A stretch of 64,000 nt of DNA from Flavisolibacter ginsenosidimutans. Lineage in GTDB: Bacteria > Bacteroidota > Bacteroidia > Chitinophagales > Chitinophagaceae. The translations under genes and the position numbers were made by a program. The stretch is from NCBI RefSeq assembly GCF_007970805.1, contig NZ_CP042433.1, positions 1,302,001-1,366,000 on the forward strand, written 5' to 3'. This document shows, in pieces, positions 34,056 to 42,929 of this stretch (position 1 is the first letter of the stretch; each line of letters starts with the position of its first letter). The notes beneath the pieces are model-generated. The model was not told where the DNA came from, did not search any database, and saw only the letters and a program-made list of their open reading frames with translations.

Positions 34056-34439
34056 CTAATTAACCTTCACGCTGACTTCTGTTTCAGAACTGTTGCCTTT
34101 TGCATCATCGGCTTCCACTTTTATTTTATAAGTAGCTGCCGATGCTGCGGTATAGCTGCTTGCTAATTTGTAAATAGAGCTGTCGGGGACGTAATGTTCG
34201 TGAATGAGAAACGCGCCGGTGGTTGCGTTGATTATTTCCAGGTGTATTTCTTCAATTTTAGATTGATCGCTGATGCTTGCAACTATTGAAATGCTCTGGC
34301 CTAATGCAAAACCCTGATTATTGGATGGAGAAATCAGCATGATAACCGGCGGCGTTGTATCCGGCGCTTCGCCGTGGTCCTTTTTGCAGCCGGAAAACAA
34401 CACAATAAAAAGTGCAAGGACTGGAAGATTTCTTTTCAT
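34056..34439 (-). CDS. Ig-like lipoprotein (DUF4625-like)
   Basis: A 127-residue lipoprotein with lipobox VLFSGC (Cys18). After a short linker with [15 protein letters not shown] comes a single Ig/cadherin-like beta-sandwich ending in [20 protein letters not shown]. The arrangement resembles DUF4625 proteins of Bacteroidota, which are surface-exposed with unknown ligands. It is upstream of the DUF4249 lipoprotein on the same strand, 88 bp away. Confidence 0.7.
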   Translation of the reverse strand: MKRNLPVLALFIVLFSGCKKDHGEAPDTTPPVIMLISPSNNQGFALGQSISIVASISDQSKIEEIHLEIINATTGAFLIHEHYVPDSSIYKLASSYTAASAATYKIKVEADDAKGNSSETEVSVKVN

Positions 34440-34534
34440 ACGATTGCGAAAGAATTAAAATGACGATGATCCACTCCTTTGTAAACAGCATTCGCCGCTT
34501 TGTAATCGCTTGTCCAAACCATTGCGCCTTCAAC

Positions 34535-34542
34535 TATCTTTG
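34535..34542 (+). promoter_or_regulatory. -7 promoter box of glnS (TATCTTTG)
   Basis: An exact TAnnTTTG match 19 bases before the glnS ATG, with a TTG at 34510-34512 as a possible -33 element. It supports ATG 34562 over the longer frame. Confidence 0.65.
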
Positions 34543-34561
34543 CCCCGCTTATAAAACAGTT

Positions 34562-36223
34562 ATGCCGGAAGAAAAGAGCCTGAATTTTATTGAAGAAATC
34601 GTTGAAAAAGATTTAGAAAGCGGCAAGTACAAATCCATTGTTACCCGCTTTCCTCCCGAGCCCAACGGGTATTTGCACATTGGCCACGCTACGTCCATCA
34701 ACCTCAATTTTGGCCTCGCCAAAAAATACGGCGGCTACACCAATCTGCGCTTCGATGATACCAACCCGGCAACGGAAGAAACAGAATACGTGGAGAGCAT
34801 TAAGGAAGATGTGCGTTGGCTGGGCTTTGAATGGAAGAACGAACATTTTGCATCGGATTATTTTGAGCAGCTTTACGAATTTGCCGTAAGACTTATAAAA
34901 AAAGGATTGGCTTATGTGGATGATTCGACTTCGGAAGAAATTGCGGCGCTGAAAGGCACGCCAACAGAGCCTGGAAAGGCCAGCCCTTTTCGCGAAAGAA
35001 GCACGGAAGAAAACCTGCGCTTGTTTGAAGAAATGCGCGAAGGCAAACATCCCGACGGCGCAAGAGTGCTTCGGGCAAAAGTTGACATGGCCTCGCCGAA
35101 CATGATCATGCGTGATCCCATCTTGTACCGCATTAAACACGCACATCACCATCGCACTGGCGATAAATGGTCTATCTATCCGATGTACGACATGGCGCAT
35201 CCGCCCAGCGACAGCATTGAAGAAGTAACGCATTCGCTCTGCACGATGGAATTTGTGCCGCACCGCGAGTTATACGATTGGCTGTTGCAACACCTCGATA
35301 CTTTTCCTTCTCACCAATACGAGTTTGCCCGCCGCAATCTTTCCTACACCGTCATGAGCAAGCGCAAACTTTTGCAATTGGTGAACGAAGGACACGTGGA
35401 CGGCTGGGACGATCCGCGAATGCCCACTATCAGCGGCATGAGGCGCAGGGGCTATCCACCGGAAGCTATCAACGAATTTTGCGAACGCATCGGCATTGCC
35501 AAACGCGACAATCTAGTTGACGTGGGCCTTCTTGAATTTTGCGTTCGCGAACACTTAAACAAAATTGCCTTGCGCCGCATGGTAGTTTTTGATCCGTTGA
35601 AAGTTGTTATTACCAATTACACGGGTTCAAATGAATTTCTGGAAGGCGAAGACAATCCCGAAGACGACAAGAGCGAAAGCCGCGAAATTCCGTTTGGCAA
35701 AGAACTTTACATCGAGCGGGAAGATTTTATGGAGAACCCGCCGAAGAAATATTTCCGCCTGTTTCCCGGTGGCATGGTGCGGCTGAAACACGCTTACATC
35801 ATTAAATGTGACGAAGCAATTAAAGACGAAAACGGTAACGTTACAGAGTTGCGTTGCACTTATATTCCCGAAAGCAAAAGCGGTCACGACACATCGGGCA
35901 TTAACGTGAAAGGAACTTTGCACTGGGTGGAAGTAACCAACGCCATCACTGCGGAAGTACGGCTTTACGACCGCTTGTTTAAAGTGGAAGATCCGTCAAA
36001 CGAAGAGGGCGACTTTAAAGATTACATCAATGCTGATTCTTTACAAACCGTAGCTACTGCTTACGCGGAGCCAGCGTTAAAGGCTGCAAAGCTTGCCGAA
36101 CGTTACCAGTTTTTGCGCAAAGGCTATTTTACCCTTGACAACAAAGAAACGCACGGCCGTTTGGTATTTAACCGCACGGTAACGTTGAAAGATGCCTGGG
36201 CGAAAGAACAGAAGAGGAATTAA
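34562..36223 (+). CDS. glnS: Glutamine--tRNA ligase
   Basis: Class I synthetase that charges tRNA-Gln directly. The 553-residue length equals E. coli GlnS within a residue or two. Active-site motifs are [13 protein letters not shown] (HIGH at 39-42) and VMSKR (264-268, the KMSKS equivalent). The C-terminal anticodon-binding barrels follow. Start ATG 34562 is fixed by family length and by the TATCTTTG promoter box. The stop codon lies inside an AT-rich palindrome. Confidence 0.97.
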   Translation: MPEEKSLNFIEEIVEKDLESGKYKSIVTRFPPEPNGYLHIGHATSINLNFGLAKKYGGYTNLRFDDTNPATEETEYVESIKEDVRWLGFEWKNEHFASDYFEQLYEFAVRLIKKGLAYVDDSTSEEIAALKGTPTEPGKASPFRERSTEENLRLFEEMREGKHPDGARVLRAKVDMASPNMIMRDPILYRIKHAHHHRTGDKWSIYPMYDMAHPPSDSIEEVTHSLCTMEFVPHRELYDWLLQHLDTFPSHQYEFARRNLSYTVMSKRKLLQLVNEGHVDGWDDPRMPTISGMRRRGYPPEAINEFCERIGIAKRDNLVDVGLLEFCVREHLNKIALRRMVVFDPLKVVITNYTGSNEFLEGEDNPEDDKSESREIPFGKELYIEREDFMENPPKKYFRLFPGGMVRLKHAYIIKCDEAIKDENGNVTELRCTYIPESKSGHDTSGINVKGTLHWVEVTNAITAEVRLYDRLFKVEDPSNEEGDFKDYINADSLQTVATAYAEPALKAAKLAERYQFLRKGYFTLDNKETHGRLVFNRTVTLKDAWAKEQKRN

Positions 36224-36251
36224 TAATTATTAATCATTAATTATTAATTCC
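36216..36251. repeat. AT-rich palindrome overlapping the glnS stop codon
   Basis: Perfect 12-bp arms GGAATTAATAAT and ATTATTAATTCC around a 12-base centre. The left arm includes the last glnS codons and its TAA. The right arm ends 7 bases before the TSUP transporter GTG, which may affect its translation. Confidence 0.65.
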
Positions 36252-36258
36252 TATCTGA

Positions 36259-37032
36259 GTGACGGTTGATCTCTTTCATTTGGCGCTGCTTTGCCTGGCT
36301 GCTTTCTTTGCCGGCTTTGTGGATGCCGTTGTAGGCGGCGGCGGATTAATTCAACTTCCCGCAGCCCTTGTTATCCTTCCTTCTTTCCCGGTGGCTTCAG
36401 TTGTTGGCTCGTTGAAGATTCCTTCCTTCACGGGAACGGGTGCGGCCGTTTGGCAATACATGAAAAAAGTTGACATGAATTGGAAGCTGCTTGCGGTTAT
36501 TTGCACGCTTGCCTTTTTCGCATCATACAGCGGTTCTTACCTGCTTACGCATGTAAGCAATGCCTTTATGAAACCGGTGTTGTTGGTGGTGCTAACCGTC
36601 GTCGCCGTTTACACCTACGCCAAAAAAGATTTTGGACAAAAAGAGGAACATGACATTTCGAATGACAAGGAATTGCAACGCGGAATTTTCATTAGCTTAA
36701 TCATTGGCTTTTACGATGGCTTCATCGGTCCCGGCGCTGGCAGCATTTTAATTCTTGCTTTTATCGCTTTGCTGCACTTTGATTTTTTACACGCATCGGC
36801 TCATGCCAAAATGGTAAACCTTGCTACCAACATTGGTTCCATCGTTTTGTTCGCGGCAAAGGGAAACATTATCTGGAGCATTGCCCTGCCAATGGCGGTT
36901 GCCAATTCTTTAGGCGGCTTCGCCGGTGCAAAACTGGCCATTGCCAAAGGCAATAAGTTTATCCGCATTTTCTTTTTGGTGATAATTGTTGGAATTCTGA
37001 TCCGGTTTTGTTGGGACGTGTTTAAGTTTTGA
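36259..37032 (+). CDS. TSUP (TauE/SafE) family membrane transporter
   Basis: A 257-residue membrane protein with about eight hydrophobic helices. The family signature appears twice: AGFVDAVVGGGGLIQLPAAL near the N-terminus and GFYDGFIGPGAGSILILAF near residue 155. The family exports or imports sulfonates, sulfite or sulfoacetate; the substrate is unknown here. Start GTG 36259 gives a full first helix. It directly follows glnS but has no clear promoter of its own. Confidence 0.88.
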   Translation: MTVDLFHLALLCLAAFFAGFVDAVVGGGGLIQLPAALVILPSFPVASVVGSLKIPSFTGTGAAVWQYMKKVDMNWKLLAVICTLAFFASYSGSYLLTHVSNAFMKPVLLVVLTVVAVYTYAKKDFGQKEEHDISNDKELQRGIFISLIIGFYDGFIGPGAGSILILAFIALLHFDFLHASAHAKMVNLATNIGSIVLFAAKGNIIWSIALPMAVANSLGGFAGAKLAIAKGNKFIRIFFLVIIVGILIRFCWDVFKF

Positions 37033-37116
37033 AGTTTACATGAAGCGTTCAAAGTTTTAAACACAGATTATTATTAGCCGAAGAACTTTCTGCTTGCGTT
37101 TCAATAGCCGTCAAGC

Positions 37117-37124
37117 TATATTCG
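37117..37124 (+). promoter_or_regulatory. Variant -7 box (TATATTCG)
   Basis: One mismatch to TAnnTTTG, 19 bases before the acyltransferase ATG. Confidence 0.4.
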
Positions 37125-37143
37125 TGACTTTATAACGAACCGG

Positions 37144-38349
37144 ATGCTTCAAACAGTGAAAAACAACCAACATGACCGTCCTCTCACGGCTCAACCAAAA
37201 ACACTGCATCTTCCAGGCCTAAATGGCCTCCGGGCAATTGCGGCACTTGCGGTTTTAGCTACCCACATAACGGAAGGATTACGGGAATTTCAATTGCCTC
37301 TTTTAATGGGTACTTCGCCCGGCGATCATCCAATCGTGCCGATGGCCGGTGGTTATGGCGTTGTCATTTTCTTCACGCTAAGCGGCTTTCTTATCACCTA
37401 TTTGTTGTTAGCGGAAAAGCAAAAACAGACTGTTGATATAAAGAAATTTTACGTTCGCCGCATTTTGCGCATCTGGCCGCTATATTATCTCTATCTCGCT
37501 TTGGTTTTTATCTGCTTGTTTTGTTTTAAACAGGCCTATCCGCCTGTCCTGCCTTACTATCTTCTGTTCGCTGCGAATGTCCCTTACCTTTTGCGTACGC
37601 CTTTGCCCTTTGCTCAGCATTATTGGTCACTGGGTGTCGAGGAACAATTCTATTTGTTTTGGCCCTGGCTTGTAAAGAAGTGGAACAAAAGCTTGCTAAC
37701 CGTTATTCTTTCCCTGATTGCACTAATTCTGATTGCAAAGCTTTCCATCCACTTTTTTTTCCATTTGGATTGGGGACAAATCGTCATTGATGGATTTGCC
37801 TTTCATTGCATGATGATTGGCGGTGCTACCGCGATTTTATACAAAAATGGAAATTCACTTTTTTTAAAATTAACGGACAACAAAATCTCGCAGACTGTCG
37901 CATGGCTTTTTATCCTGGCAGTTCTAATTAATCGCTTCCATATTGCTTCAATTCTTGACCGGGAGATCATTTCTGTAGTAACCGCCGTCATCATCATCGG
38001 TCAGGTCAATACTAAAAACAGGTTGATCAACCTGGAACAAAAAGGCTTTGATTTTCTGGGTAAAATTTCCTTTGGCATTTACATTTATCACCCGCTGGTT
38101 ATTTTCCTGACGTCAAAACTTCTTGGGCCTTTGGCAATGCCCGCTTTGCCTAAATACCTATTGGTTTACTTAACCGTTTCCGGCTTAACCATTCTGATTG
38201 CGCATTTATCGTATAATTATTTCGAAAGCTACTTCCTCAGGTTAAAAGAACGGTTTGCGGTGGTAAAAAGTGCTGCCACAAAAGAGGCAAAAGAATTGCG
38301 AATGCCGCGAAAAACAGAACCCTTTCAGCAAAGTACTGAATCGAATTAA
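37144..38349 (+). CDS. Acyltransferase 3 family membrane protein (OafA/YrhL-like)
   Basis: A 401-residue multi-pass membrane protein. Family hallmarks: GLNGLRAIAALAVLATH (about 28-44, including the catalytic His), FFTLSGFLITYLL, and YVRRILRIWPLYYL. The WSLGVEEQFYLFWP motif sits near residue 160. Such enzymes O-acetylate surface polysaccharides or antibiotics. The substrate is not evident, and no polysaccharide cluster is adjacent. The last ~30 residues form a hydrophilic tail. Confidence 0.92.
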   Translation: MLQTVKNNQHDRPLTAQPKTLHLPGLNGLRAIAALAVLATHITEGLREFQLPLLMGTSPGDHPIVPMAGGYGVVIFFTLSGFLITYLLLAEKQKQTVDIKKFYVRRILRIWPLYYLYLALVFICLFCFKQAYPPVLPYYLLFAANVPYLLRTPLPFAQHYWSLGVEEQFYLFWPWLVKKWNKSLLTVILSLIALILIAKLSIHFFFHLDWGQIVIDGFAFHCMMIGGATAILYKNGNSLFLKLTDNKISQTVAWLFILAVLINRFHIASILDREIISVVTAVIIIGQVNTKNRLINLEQKGFDFLGKISFGIYIYHPLVIFLTSKLLGPLAMPALPKYLLVYLTVSGLTILIAHLSYNYFESYFLRLKERFAVVKSAATKEAKELRMPRKTEPFQQSTESN

Positions 38350-38988
38350 ACACGGTTTCCACCAACGCGAACAAATAAAATCCTGCACAGCCAGCGGCAG
38401 GGTTTGGATAAGAAGAGAACAGTTCTTATCGTTTCAGCACGAGTTCCAATTTCATTACCGACAACAGAGCTTTGGTAATTCATACGCATTCGTCACAGTC
38501 AGAAGCTCTACCCGGCCTTCAATTGCGCAAAAAAGGCTTGGCGGGAAGCTCAGAAGAGTCTTTCCTACCAAAACCCATGAAGCAGGAGCGTTCGCCATTG
38601 ACGGTGTGAAAGTAGGCGGCTTCGTGTTTAAAGCAATCCATGCTAGATTTAATAACCGGCGAAACGAACCGCCTTCATGGCTTTGTTGCCGGATACGACG
38701 TAGAGAGAAACTCTTAGTAAAACACGCATGCTTGTTCAAGGCGAAGAAATATGGGATAACAAATAAGCGGAGCAAAATCTTTTTCGGAATGGGTACGAGG
38801 GCTTTAAAAGAATTGTCTTTCTAAATTATTATGAATTTGGAAGCAAGGTCGCAAGAAAGTTATCGTACGCATATCAACGTTTTTTTCAACTGACCTTTTA
38901 CGTAGCGTCTTTAAAAAGGCGGTGCAGTTGTGGTTCAGGTTTCCGTCCTCTCAGACGAAACAATCAATTTTTCTCATTTTATTTCTCC
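38350..38988. other. 639-bp stretch without a supportable gene
   Basis: The longest apparently gene-free stretch of the window. A plus-strand open frame (to 38824) begins inside the acyltransferase gene and a minus-strand frame spans 38455-38775, but neither has recognisable motifs, a promoter box or a convincing start. It may be a decayed gene or acquired DNA, since the next gene downstream looks foreign. Confidence 0.4.
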
Positions 38989-39582
38989 TTAAGATCCAAC
39001 AGTGCCCGTCTCCACTTTTCCAGCTCGCTTGTAATTGGCTATAATAACCCCACTTGGCGTAACTGTACTTTCTATTAATGTAAACGCTGCCGGAATCGGG
39101 CCTCCGTCAAATAGCTTTTTTCCTTTGCCAAGAGTCAAGGGGTGAATCATGAGCCACAGTTCATCCACCAGATCATTTTTAAGTAGCAGTTGAACGAGTT
39201 CACCACTGCCCCAAACTTTAATATCAGAACCATCAGATTTTTTTAGCTTTTCGATATCTGGCAGGCTGTTGAGGAAAACTGAATTTTTCCAATCTGACTT
39301 TTTCATCGTCGTGGACAAAACGTATTTCGTGACATCGTTGATTCCTGGCCAATAATCTGCGTGATCCGGCCAGTAGTTCTCCCATATCTGGAATGTCTTT
39401 CTGCCCAAAAGAAGATCTGAAGGCTTCATGAGTTTTTCCATAACCTTACCAGAGATTTCGTCGTCATAAGGTGCAGACCAACCTCCGTATTCGAAACCTC
39501 CCGATGTATCTTCTCCCGGTGCACCGGGTGCCTGCATTACTCCATCCAATGAAATCATTGACAAGACGATTATTTTTCTCAT
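38989..39582 (-). CDS. Dihydrofolate reductase family protein (RibD C-terminal-like)
   Basis: A 197-residue protein of the RibD_C/DHFR-like family, typically annotated dihydrofolate reductase family protein. Key segments are MISLDGVMQAPG, LLLGRKTFQIW and the late IKVWGSGELVQLLLKNDLVDE. The family uses NAD(P)H, but the substrate is mostly unknown and folate reduction should not be assumed. Odd features: a perfect Shine-Dalgarno AAGGAGGT nine bases before the ATG, unlike other genes here, and early codons rich in GGA, AGA, ATA and TCA where neighbours prefer GGC and CGC. Both suggest recent acquisition from a lineage that uses Shine-Dalgarno initiation. Confidence 0.88.
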   Translation of the reverse strand: MRKIIVLSMISLDGVMQAPGAPGEDTSGGFEYGGWSAPYDDEISGKVMEKLMKPSDLLLGRKTFQIWENYWPDHADYWPGINDVTKYVLSTTMKKSDWKNSVFLNSLPDIEKLKKSDGSDIKVWGSGELVQLLLKNDLVDELWLMIHPLTLGKGKKLFDGGPIPAAFTLIESTVTPSGVIIANYKRAGKVETGTVGS

Positions 39583-39590
39583 GTTAATTC

Positions 39591-39598
39591 ACCTCCTT
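39591..39598 (-). promoter_or_regulatory. Canonical Shine-Dalgarno (AAGGAGGT)
   Basis: On the minus strand AAGGAGGT is followed by GAATTAAC and the ATG of the DHFR-like gene. It is the only strong Shine-Dalgarno I noticed in the window. Confidence 0.8.
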
Positions 39599-39640
39599 TT
39601 ATAATTTATTCCCCCCAAGCTGGCTTAGAAACTTTTTCAA

Positions 39641-39661
39641 TCCTTCGGCTTCGTTCAGGAT
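39641..39661. repeat. Second copy of the TCCTTCGGC...TCAGGAT repeat
   Basis: TCCTTCGGCTTCGTTCAGGA is related to the copy at 3621-3641. It lies between the foreign-looking DHFR gene and the 78-residue orphan gene. Confidence 0.5.
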
Positions 39662-39785
39662 GGATTTTGTTACGACACAAATCTCGTCAATAAACATTGT
39701 GCGGTTACCATTTCAATCTTGTGCTTTGAGCTTTGTATTTTTCCCTTCGCATCCTTGTGTGTATGCTTATGAGAGTGAAGTAGTT

Positions 39786-40022
39786 TTATTCCCAGTATGG
39801 TAGGTTGTCCCAAGAAAGGAATTTCCTTTTGATGTAAACAACGGCGTCTTTAAAACGTAAAATCTTGTTCTCAAACAAACTACTTTCCCAATCTACTGGA
39901 AAATCAAGTGTGACGTCCAGTGTTTGGCTGGCAGTATCTTCTTCTACTTTAAAAATCGTCGAATCATGGAAAGAGAAATCTTCGAAAATCATACTGGTTG
40001 TGGTTGCAGCCAACAGTTGCAT
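39786..40022 (-). CDS. Small protein of 78 residues, unknown function
   Basis: I do not recognise this protein. It includes FEDFSFHDSTIFKVEED, TLDVTLDFPVDW and KILRFKDAVVYIK, a short alternating beta pattern. A conserved-looking HDS segment recalls small hypothetical or immunity-like proteins, but this is only an impression. ATG 40022 is chosen because an exact TATATTTG box lies 17 bases upstream; the longer frame to 40196 runs through a 47-bp repeat and a terminator. The C-terminus may be truncated. Confidence 0.5.
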   Translation of the reverse strand: MQLLAATTTSMIFEDFSFHDSTIFKVEEDTASQTLDVTLDFPVDWESSLFENKILRFKDAVVYIKRKFLSWDNLPYWE

Positions 40023-40039
40023 TTGCGTAACTGCTGGTA

Positions 40040-40047
40040 CAAATATA
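40040..40047 (-). promoter_or_regulatory. -7 promoter box (TATATTTG) of the 78-residue gene
   Basis: An exact TAnnTTTG match on the minus strand, 17 bases before ATG 40022. Confidence 0.6.
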
Positions 40048-40089
40048 TTCTGATTGCCAAAAGTTTTTATACCGACAACTCCTCGCTGA

Positions 40090-40136
40090 ATAGAATTTCC
40101 GAACGCACAAGTGAGTGACACAACGAAAGCCGATAG
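40090..40136 (+). repeat. 47-bp dispersed element, copy D (diverged)
   Basis: Exactly 47 bp between ATAG edges. The core is changed (AGTGAGTGACACAAC), but the following ACGAAAGCC is shared with copy A. It lies 70 bp past the metalloprotease stop, antisense to that gene and upstream of the 78-residue gene. Confidence 0.65.
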
Positions 40137-40157
40137 TAGCACAAAAGCGAAGTCCAT

Positions 40158-40188
40158 AAAAAGCCCCCTTGCTTTCGCAAGAGGCTTT
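40158..40188 (-). terminator. Terminator of the metalloprotease gene
   Basis: Read on the minus strand, AAAGCCTCTTGC pairs with GCAAGGGGGCTTT (one bulge) around GAAA, followed by TTTTT. It begins 18 bp past the metalloprotease stop. Confidence 0.8.
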
Positions 40189-40206
40189 CCGTTCAACTAG
40201 CAAATC

Positions 40207-42765
40207 TTATTTCTTCGGATTGAGTGCTTCGGTAATGCGGTCGTTCACATCCTGCAAATGCGCACGGCTGGCCGCATCTTTATACTCCGGTAAGGCAGCC
40301 CGAATCTCGCTTTGCAAAGTTCGCAACTGCGCCTTCACAATGGAAAGCGCATCGGTGGTTTTGCTGTAGGTGGGCGAAGTAATGCCAAAGGCGGCAAAGG
40401 CAGCGGGAACAGCGTTGTCGTCGCCTTTCAAATTATTGATCAAGCGCTCAACAAAAACCTTTTGCAAGTTGCGGCGGTAAATGTTAATCGGCTTGCGGGC
40501 TGATAGTTCGCTCCAAATGCTCTTGCGCAAATCGCTGATCATTTCGGTAGCGGTGTAAGCATTCGTTTCACCGCTGGCTTCGTAGCGAAACAATTTGTTA
40601 AAGGTACCGTTGCTCAACAACCGGCTCAACACACTGCTTTGTACGCCGTTAATTGTGGTGAGTGCGTTTGTTCCGGTAAGGCCCGCAATGTTTTTTTGAA
40701 TCAGCCAGGTGGGTGTTGTAAATAACTGCTCTTGTAAAAACGCCATGGCTTCTTTTTGTTTTGCTTTGGGCGTGAACACTACTACCCTACCCGGTTCTTC
40801 CTGCATTTTCGGTGTCGTTTCTACGCCGCCAATGTTTTTGGCAACGTGTCCCATGTACCGGGTAAACTGCGTTACCAACTGTCCGTACATGTTGGTCAAA
40901 TCTGTGTAATCTTTATCGGTTTCTTTTGTCCATTCAGGCAGTTTTACAATAATGCGCTTTAAATTTTTAATGCCGTAAGCGCTTGCCTTCATTGCATCGT
41001 CGCCAAGGTCTTCGTTTTGTGCACGAGGATCGTCAGGATCGGTTTCGGTGCCAAACCAAAGGCGTTTGTTTGCTTTTAAACTGTCCATCACCCATTTGTT
41101 TAAAAACGCTTCTTCGGCCCCGGGTGTTTTGTATTGTGGCATCCATTTATAGCCCCACTCAATGGCCCACTTATCGTAATCGCCAATGCGCGGGAAAAGG
41201 CCTTTGTCAGTGATGTTGTCCTCCGGTTGCGCCACGTAATTAAAGCGGGCATAATCCATAATGGAAGGCGTATGGCCGTTGGCTTCTACAAAGGCTTTGT
41301 TGCGCAGCTTTTCCACGGGCACGGTAGAAGACGATCCGTAATTGTGACGCAGTCCAAGCGTATGGCCTACTTCGTGCGAAGACACAAAGCGAATCAATTG
41401 TCCCATCAGCGAATCAGGGAAAACCAATTGCCTTGCACGCGGGTCAACGGCAGCGGTTTGAATAAAATACCAGTCTCGCACAAGGCTCATCACGTTGTGG
41501 TACCAGTTTATGTGCGATTCCAGAATCTCTCCACTTCGCGGATCGTGTACGTTTGGCCCGCTGGCATTTGGAATGTCAGAAGGTTTATACACAATGGCCG
41601 AATGACGTGCGTCATCGAGGCTCCATTCGGGGTCGTTTGCCGGTGCTTCTTTGGCAACGATGGCATTTTTAAAACCGGCTTTTTCAAAAGCCTTTTGCCA
41701 GTCGTTTACTCCTTGGATCAGATACGGAACCCATTTTTTGGGCGTAGCCGGATCAATGTAATACACAATGGGTTTTGCGGGTTCTACCAGTTCGCCGCGC
41801 AAGTATTTTTCACGGTCTTCGGGCTTAGGTTCCAGGCGCCAGCGGGTGATCATGCGGATCTTTTCAATGCCCTGCGGATTGGCATCAAAGTCGGTAAAGG
41901 AGGTGGCAAAATAACCCACACGCGGATCAAAATATCTTGCCTTCATCGGCATCTTGGGAAGAAGGATCAACGAGCTGTTTAGCTCAAACGTTGCCGGTGA
42001 ACCTGCCGACGGCGGGCCAAAACTGATTCCGCCAGCAGGCGTAGGTGTTCGCATGTAGGTCTTCACCGTTTTTACCTCAATATTGTTGGGGAAAGAACGC
42101 AAGTCATCAACGTAAGAGTTTTCACGTTGATAAGCGTTTAAACCCAACGCTCTTTTCACAGGTGCTTCAAAGAAAAGGATGTCGTTATCGCCCATGAAAT
42201 AATCGGTCATTTCAATAACAGTTCCTTTTGCGTGGGTAACCGAATCGTTTGAAAAGGCTTTGATATCAAACGAAGCGGCAATGGGCGAAAGGTTTGAGTT
42301 GCGCACCGATTGGTACATGCCCAGCGAGTCGCGGCCGGCTTCGTTAAACGAACTGCTGCGCAAAAAGAGCCTGTTGTTCGGACCTTTTTCAAAGGTGATG
42401 ACGTTTTCACCAACCTGGTCGCCGGCATAACCCGTAAACCCGGCTCGTGGCCCCGCCGGCGCTTTAGCAATGCGGTTCACAACAAGAATCTCACGGCCCA
42501 ACAGGGAGTCGGGAATTTCAAAGTAAAACTTGTCCTCTACTTTATGCGTCGTAAACAAACCCTTGTCAGTTTTTGCTTTTGACGTGATGATTTCGTTGTA
42601 AGGCTTGGGGCCGGTGTTGACAGGACGATTGAAACCTGGAAAACCCGGCGGCGTCGTAGTAGTGGCACTTGTGGGTGGCGGTGTTGTGGGTACGTTCTGT
42701 GCAAATCCTGCGGCACTGAAAAAAAGGGAACCGGTTGCCATGGCAACGGCAAGGCGAAAATTCAT
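40207..42765 (-). CDS. Secreted zinc-dependent metalloprotease (DUF5117/DUF5118 type)
   Basis: An 852-residue secreted protease common in Bacteroidota. Signal peptide MNFRLAVAMATGSLFFSAAGFA, then a Pro/Thr-rich linker and DUF5118/DUF5117 regions. The metzincin-type zinc site HEVGHTLGLRH has H464, E465, H468 and H474. A Met-turn candidate is SIMDY downstream. Substrate unknown. ATG 42765 is chosen since the signal peptide begins there. It is monocistronic, with a terminator immediately downstream. Confidence 0.9.
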   Translation of the reverse strand: MNFRLAVAMATGSLFFSAAGFAQNVPTTPPPTSATTTTPPGFPGFNRPVNTGPKPYNEIITSKAKTDKGLFTTHKVEDKFYFEIPDSLLGREILVVNRIAKAPAGPRAGFTGYAGDQVGENVITFEKGPNNRLFLRSSSFNEAGRDSLGMYQSVRNSNLSPIAASFDIKAFSNDSVTHAKGTVIEMTDYFMGDNDILFFEAPVKRALGLNAYQRENSYVDDLRSFPNNIEVKTVKTYMRTPTPAGGISFGPPSAGSPATFELNSSLILLPKMPMKARYFDPRVGYFATSFTDFDANPQGIEKIRMITRWRLEPKPEDREKYLRGELVEPAKPIVYYIDPATPKKWVPYLIQGVNDWQKAFEKAGFKNAIVAKEAPANDPEWSLDDARHSAIVYKPSDIPNASGPNVHDPRSGEILESHINWYHNVMSLVRDWYFIQTAAVDPRARQLVFPDSLMGQLIRFVSSHEVGHTLGLRHNYGSSSTVPVEKLRNKAFVEANGHTPSIMDYARFNYVAQPEDNITDKGLFPRIGDYDKWAIEWGYKWMPQYKTPGAEEAFLNKWVMDSLKANKRLWFGTETDPDDPRAQNEDLGDDAMKASAYGIKNLKRIIVKLPEWTKETDKDYTDLTNMYGQLVTQFTRYMGHVAKNIGGVETTPKMQEEPGRVVVFTPKAKQKEAMAFLQEQLFTTPTWLIQKNIAGLTGTNALTTINGVQSSVLSRLLSNGTFNKLFRYEASGETNAYTATEMISDLRKSIWSELSARKPINIYRRNLQKVFVERLINNLKGDDNAVPAAFAAFGITSPTYSKTTDALSIVKAQLRTLQSEIRAALPEYKDAASRAHLQDVNDRITEALNPKK

Positions 42766-42929
42766 GAACTGGTTTTTAGATTTGGGAAACAAAAATTAAA
42801 ACGCGGAAATTAAGACAGAAGCGTTTATCAATACGCATGGTAACAGAATCCTTAACCTTTCTTAACAGCCTTGTACGGGCTTTAGTTCAATAGCTTTCAT
42901 CGCGTAGCAAAAGGTTTTACCTTACAGCA

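Noticed and set aside
34613..35263. 216-codon minus-strand open frame
   Set aside because: Antisense to glnS, which has intact HIGH and KMSKS-type motifs.
38270..38824. 184-codon plus-strand open frame after the acyltransferase
   Set aside because: Starts inside the acyltransferase gene, lacks a promoter box or recognisable motifs, and is Arg/Lys-rich in a non-gene-like way. Treated as unresolved sequence.
40023..40196. N-terminal extension of the 78-residue protein
   Set aside because: It would translate a 47-bp repeat and part of a terminator hairpin, and lies upstream of the TATATTTG promoter box.
41134..41982. 282-codon plus-strand open frame
   Set aside because: Lies entirely antisense to the metalloprotease gene and has no family-like motifs.
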